Below, in pieces: positions 63,759 through 64,000 of a DNA stretch of 64,000 nucleotides. Below the pieces are notes generated by a model. That model did not search any database. It was given only the letters and a program-made list of their open reading frames with translations, and was not told where the DNA came from. Every line of letters begins with the position of its first letter. The stretch's first letter is position 1. The translations under genes were made by a program, and so were the position numbers. The DNA is taken from contig NZ_LSIJ01000092.1 in the NCBI RefSeq assembly GCF_001556185.1, forward strand, positions 24,891 through 88,890, in the 5' to 3' direction. The stretch is from Sphingomonas sp. CCH10-B3. GTDB lineage: Bacteria > Pseudomonadota > Alphaproteobacteria > Sphingomonadales > Sphingomonadaceae.

Positions 63759-64000
63759 ATGTTTTCGACATTACACATAGCTGAAAAGACGACCGGCTCT
63801 CGCGGGTCTCTCGCGTTGCTGCGCTGGGCGCTGGTGGTCATCTTTCTCTGGTTCGGTTGCATGAAATTCACGAGCTATGAAGCGATGGGCATCGCGCCAT
63901 TGATGAAGAACAGTCCGATCATGAGCTGGATTCCGGCCGTTTTTGGGGTGCAGGGTGGAAGCTATTTTATAGGCACCGTCGAGCTCGCGACGGCCGCTGC
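63759..64000 (+). CDS. DUF417 (YkgB/RclC-like) inner-membrane protein, partial
   Basis: The first 80 residues or so are in the window: MFSTLHIAEKTTGSRGSLALLRWALVVIFLWFGCMKFTSYEAMGIAPLMKNSPIMSW then FIGTVELATAA. The hydrophobic first helix and the FLWFGCMKFTSYEAMGIAPL block match the DUF417 family. E. coli RclC, a DUF417 member, helps survival of reactive chlorine stress. GAGG lies five bases before the ATG at 63759. It continues past the window edge. Confidence 0.85.
   Translation, partial: MFSTLHIAEKTTGSRGSLALLRWALVVIFLWFGCMKFTSYEAMGIAPLMKNSPIMSWIPAVFGVQGGSYFIGTVELATAA

Noticed and set aside
1-64000. CRISPR arrays, prophage or conjugative elements
   Set aside because: No regularly spaced direct repeats, Cas, integrase, terminase, transposase or relaxase motifs were seen in any frame; the right-edge insertion has no visible mobile gene within the window.

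Overview
The window reads as a chromosomal segment of a sphingomonad (Sphingomonas or a close alphaproteobacterial relative). The support is indirect but consistent: uniformly high GC with GC-rich third codon positions, the dusB-ntrBC-ntrYX-hfq-hflX order typical of Alphaproteobacteria, a fused ispDF, a tandem-domain Hfq, two TonB-dependent receptors of the sphingomonad type, and a sphingomonad-type repeat (GCTGAGCTTGTC arms). Genes are packed tightly, with many 1-4 base start/stop overlaps, and no stretch over 300 bases lacks a gene.

Layout. 1-1.9 kb: phage-shock locus with pspF divergent from a small membrane protein gene and pspA, with a sigma-54 promoter and a palindromic upstream site between them. 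2-7.2 kb: sodB, then the reverse-strand yciB-ftsY-mtaB group (mtaB carries a repeat element inside its coding sequence) and a GGDEF-EAL protein. 7.4-12.4 kb: ffh-rpsP-rimM-[two-gene insert]-trmD-rplS. 12.6-19.4 kb: S9 peptidase, asd, GFA protein, alpha/beta hydrolase, M2 peptidase, rpmE. 19.4-27.8 kb: PilZ protein, tRNA-Ser, then murein genes mltB-rlpA-dacF running into holB-metG-tatD-MBL hydrolase-retropepsin. 27.8-37.7 kb: mazG facing hflX-hfq, then ntrX/ntrY/ntrC/ntrB/dusB. 37.8-45.3 kb: ispDF, an exported protein, cinA, coq10-lipA, carbonic anhydrase, a TonB-like protein, and pyrB with a pseudo-dihydroorotase. 45.3-49.1 kb: an orphan ParA with a ribbon-helix-helix-like partner, flanked by two SPOR proteins. 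49.1-53.3 kb: serB/miaA, TMEM175, and a folE-pteridine reductase-folB operon. 53.5-59.6 kb: two TonB-dependent receptors around a VOC and a SWIB protein. 59.6-62.9 kb: tRNA-Arg, DUF1178, nitrilase-family, grxC, comF and a methyltransferase. 62.9-64 kb: a decapitated mutT abutting a cysteine-rich MarR regulator and a divergent DUF417 membrane protein.

Working together. Most of the window is housekeeping: protein targeting and translation (ffh, ftsY, rpsP, rimM, trmD, rplS, rpmE, metG, mtaB, miaA, dusB), cell-wall remodelling, nitrogen two-component signalling, and pyrimidine and pterin synthesis. The parts that look accessory or unusual are the Gly/Cys-tailed two-gene insert with a 21-bp palindrome at its start, the repeat in mtaB, the ParA/RHH/SPOR cluster, and the MarR-DUF417 module at the right edge that appears to have displaced the front of mutT.

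No CRISPR array, transposase, integrase or prophage gene was seen. All functional calls come from reading motifs in the translated sequence; no database search was possible.
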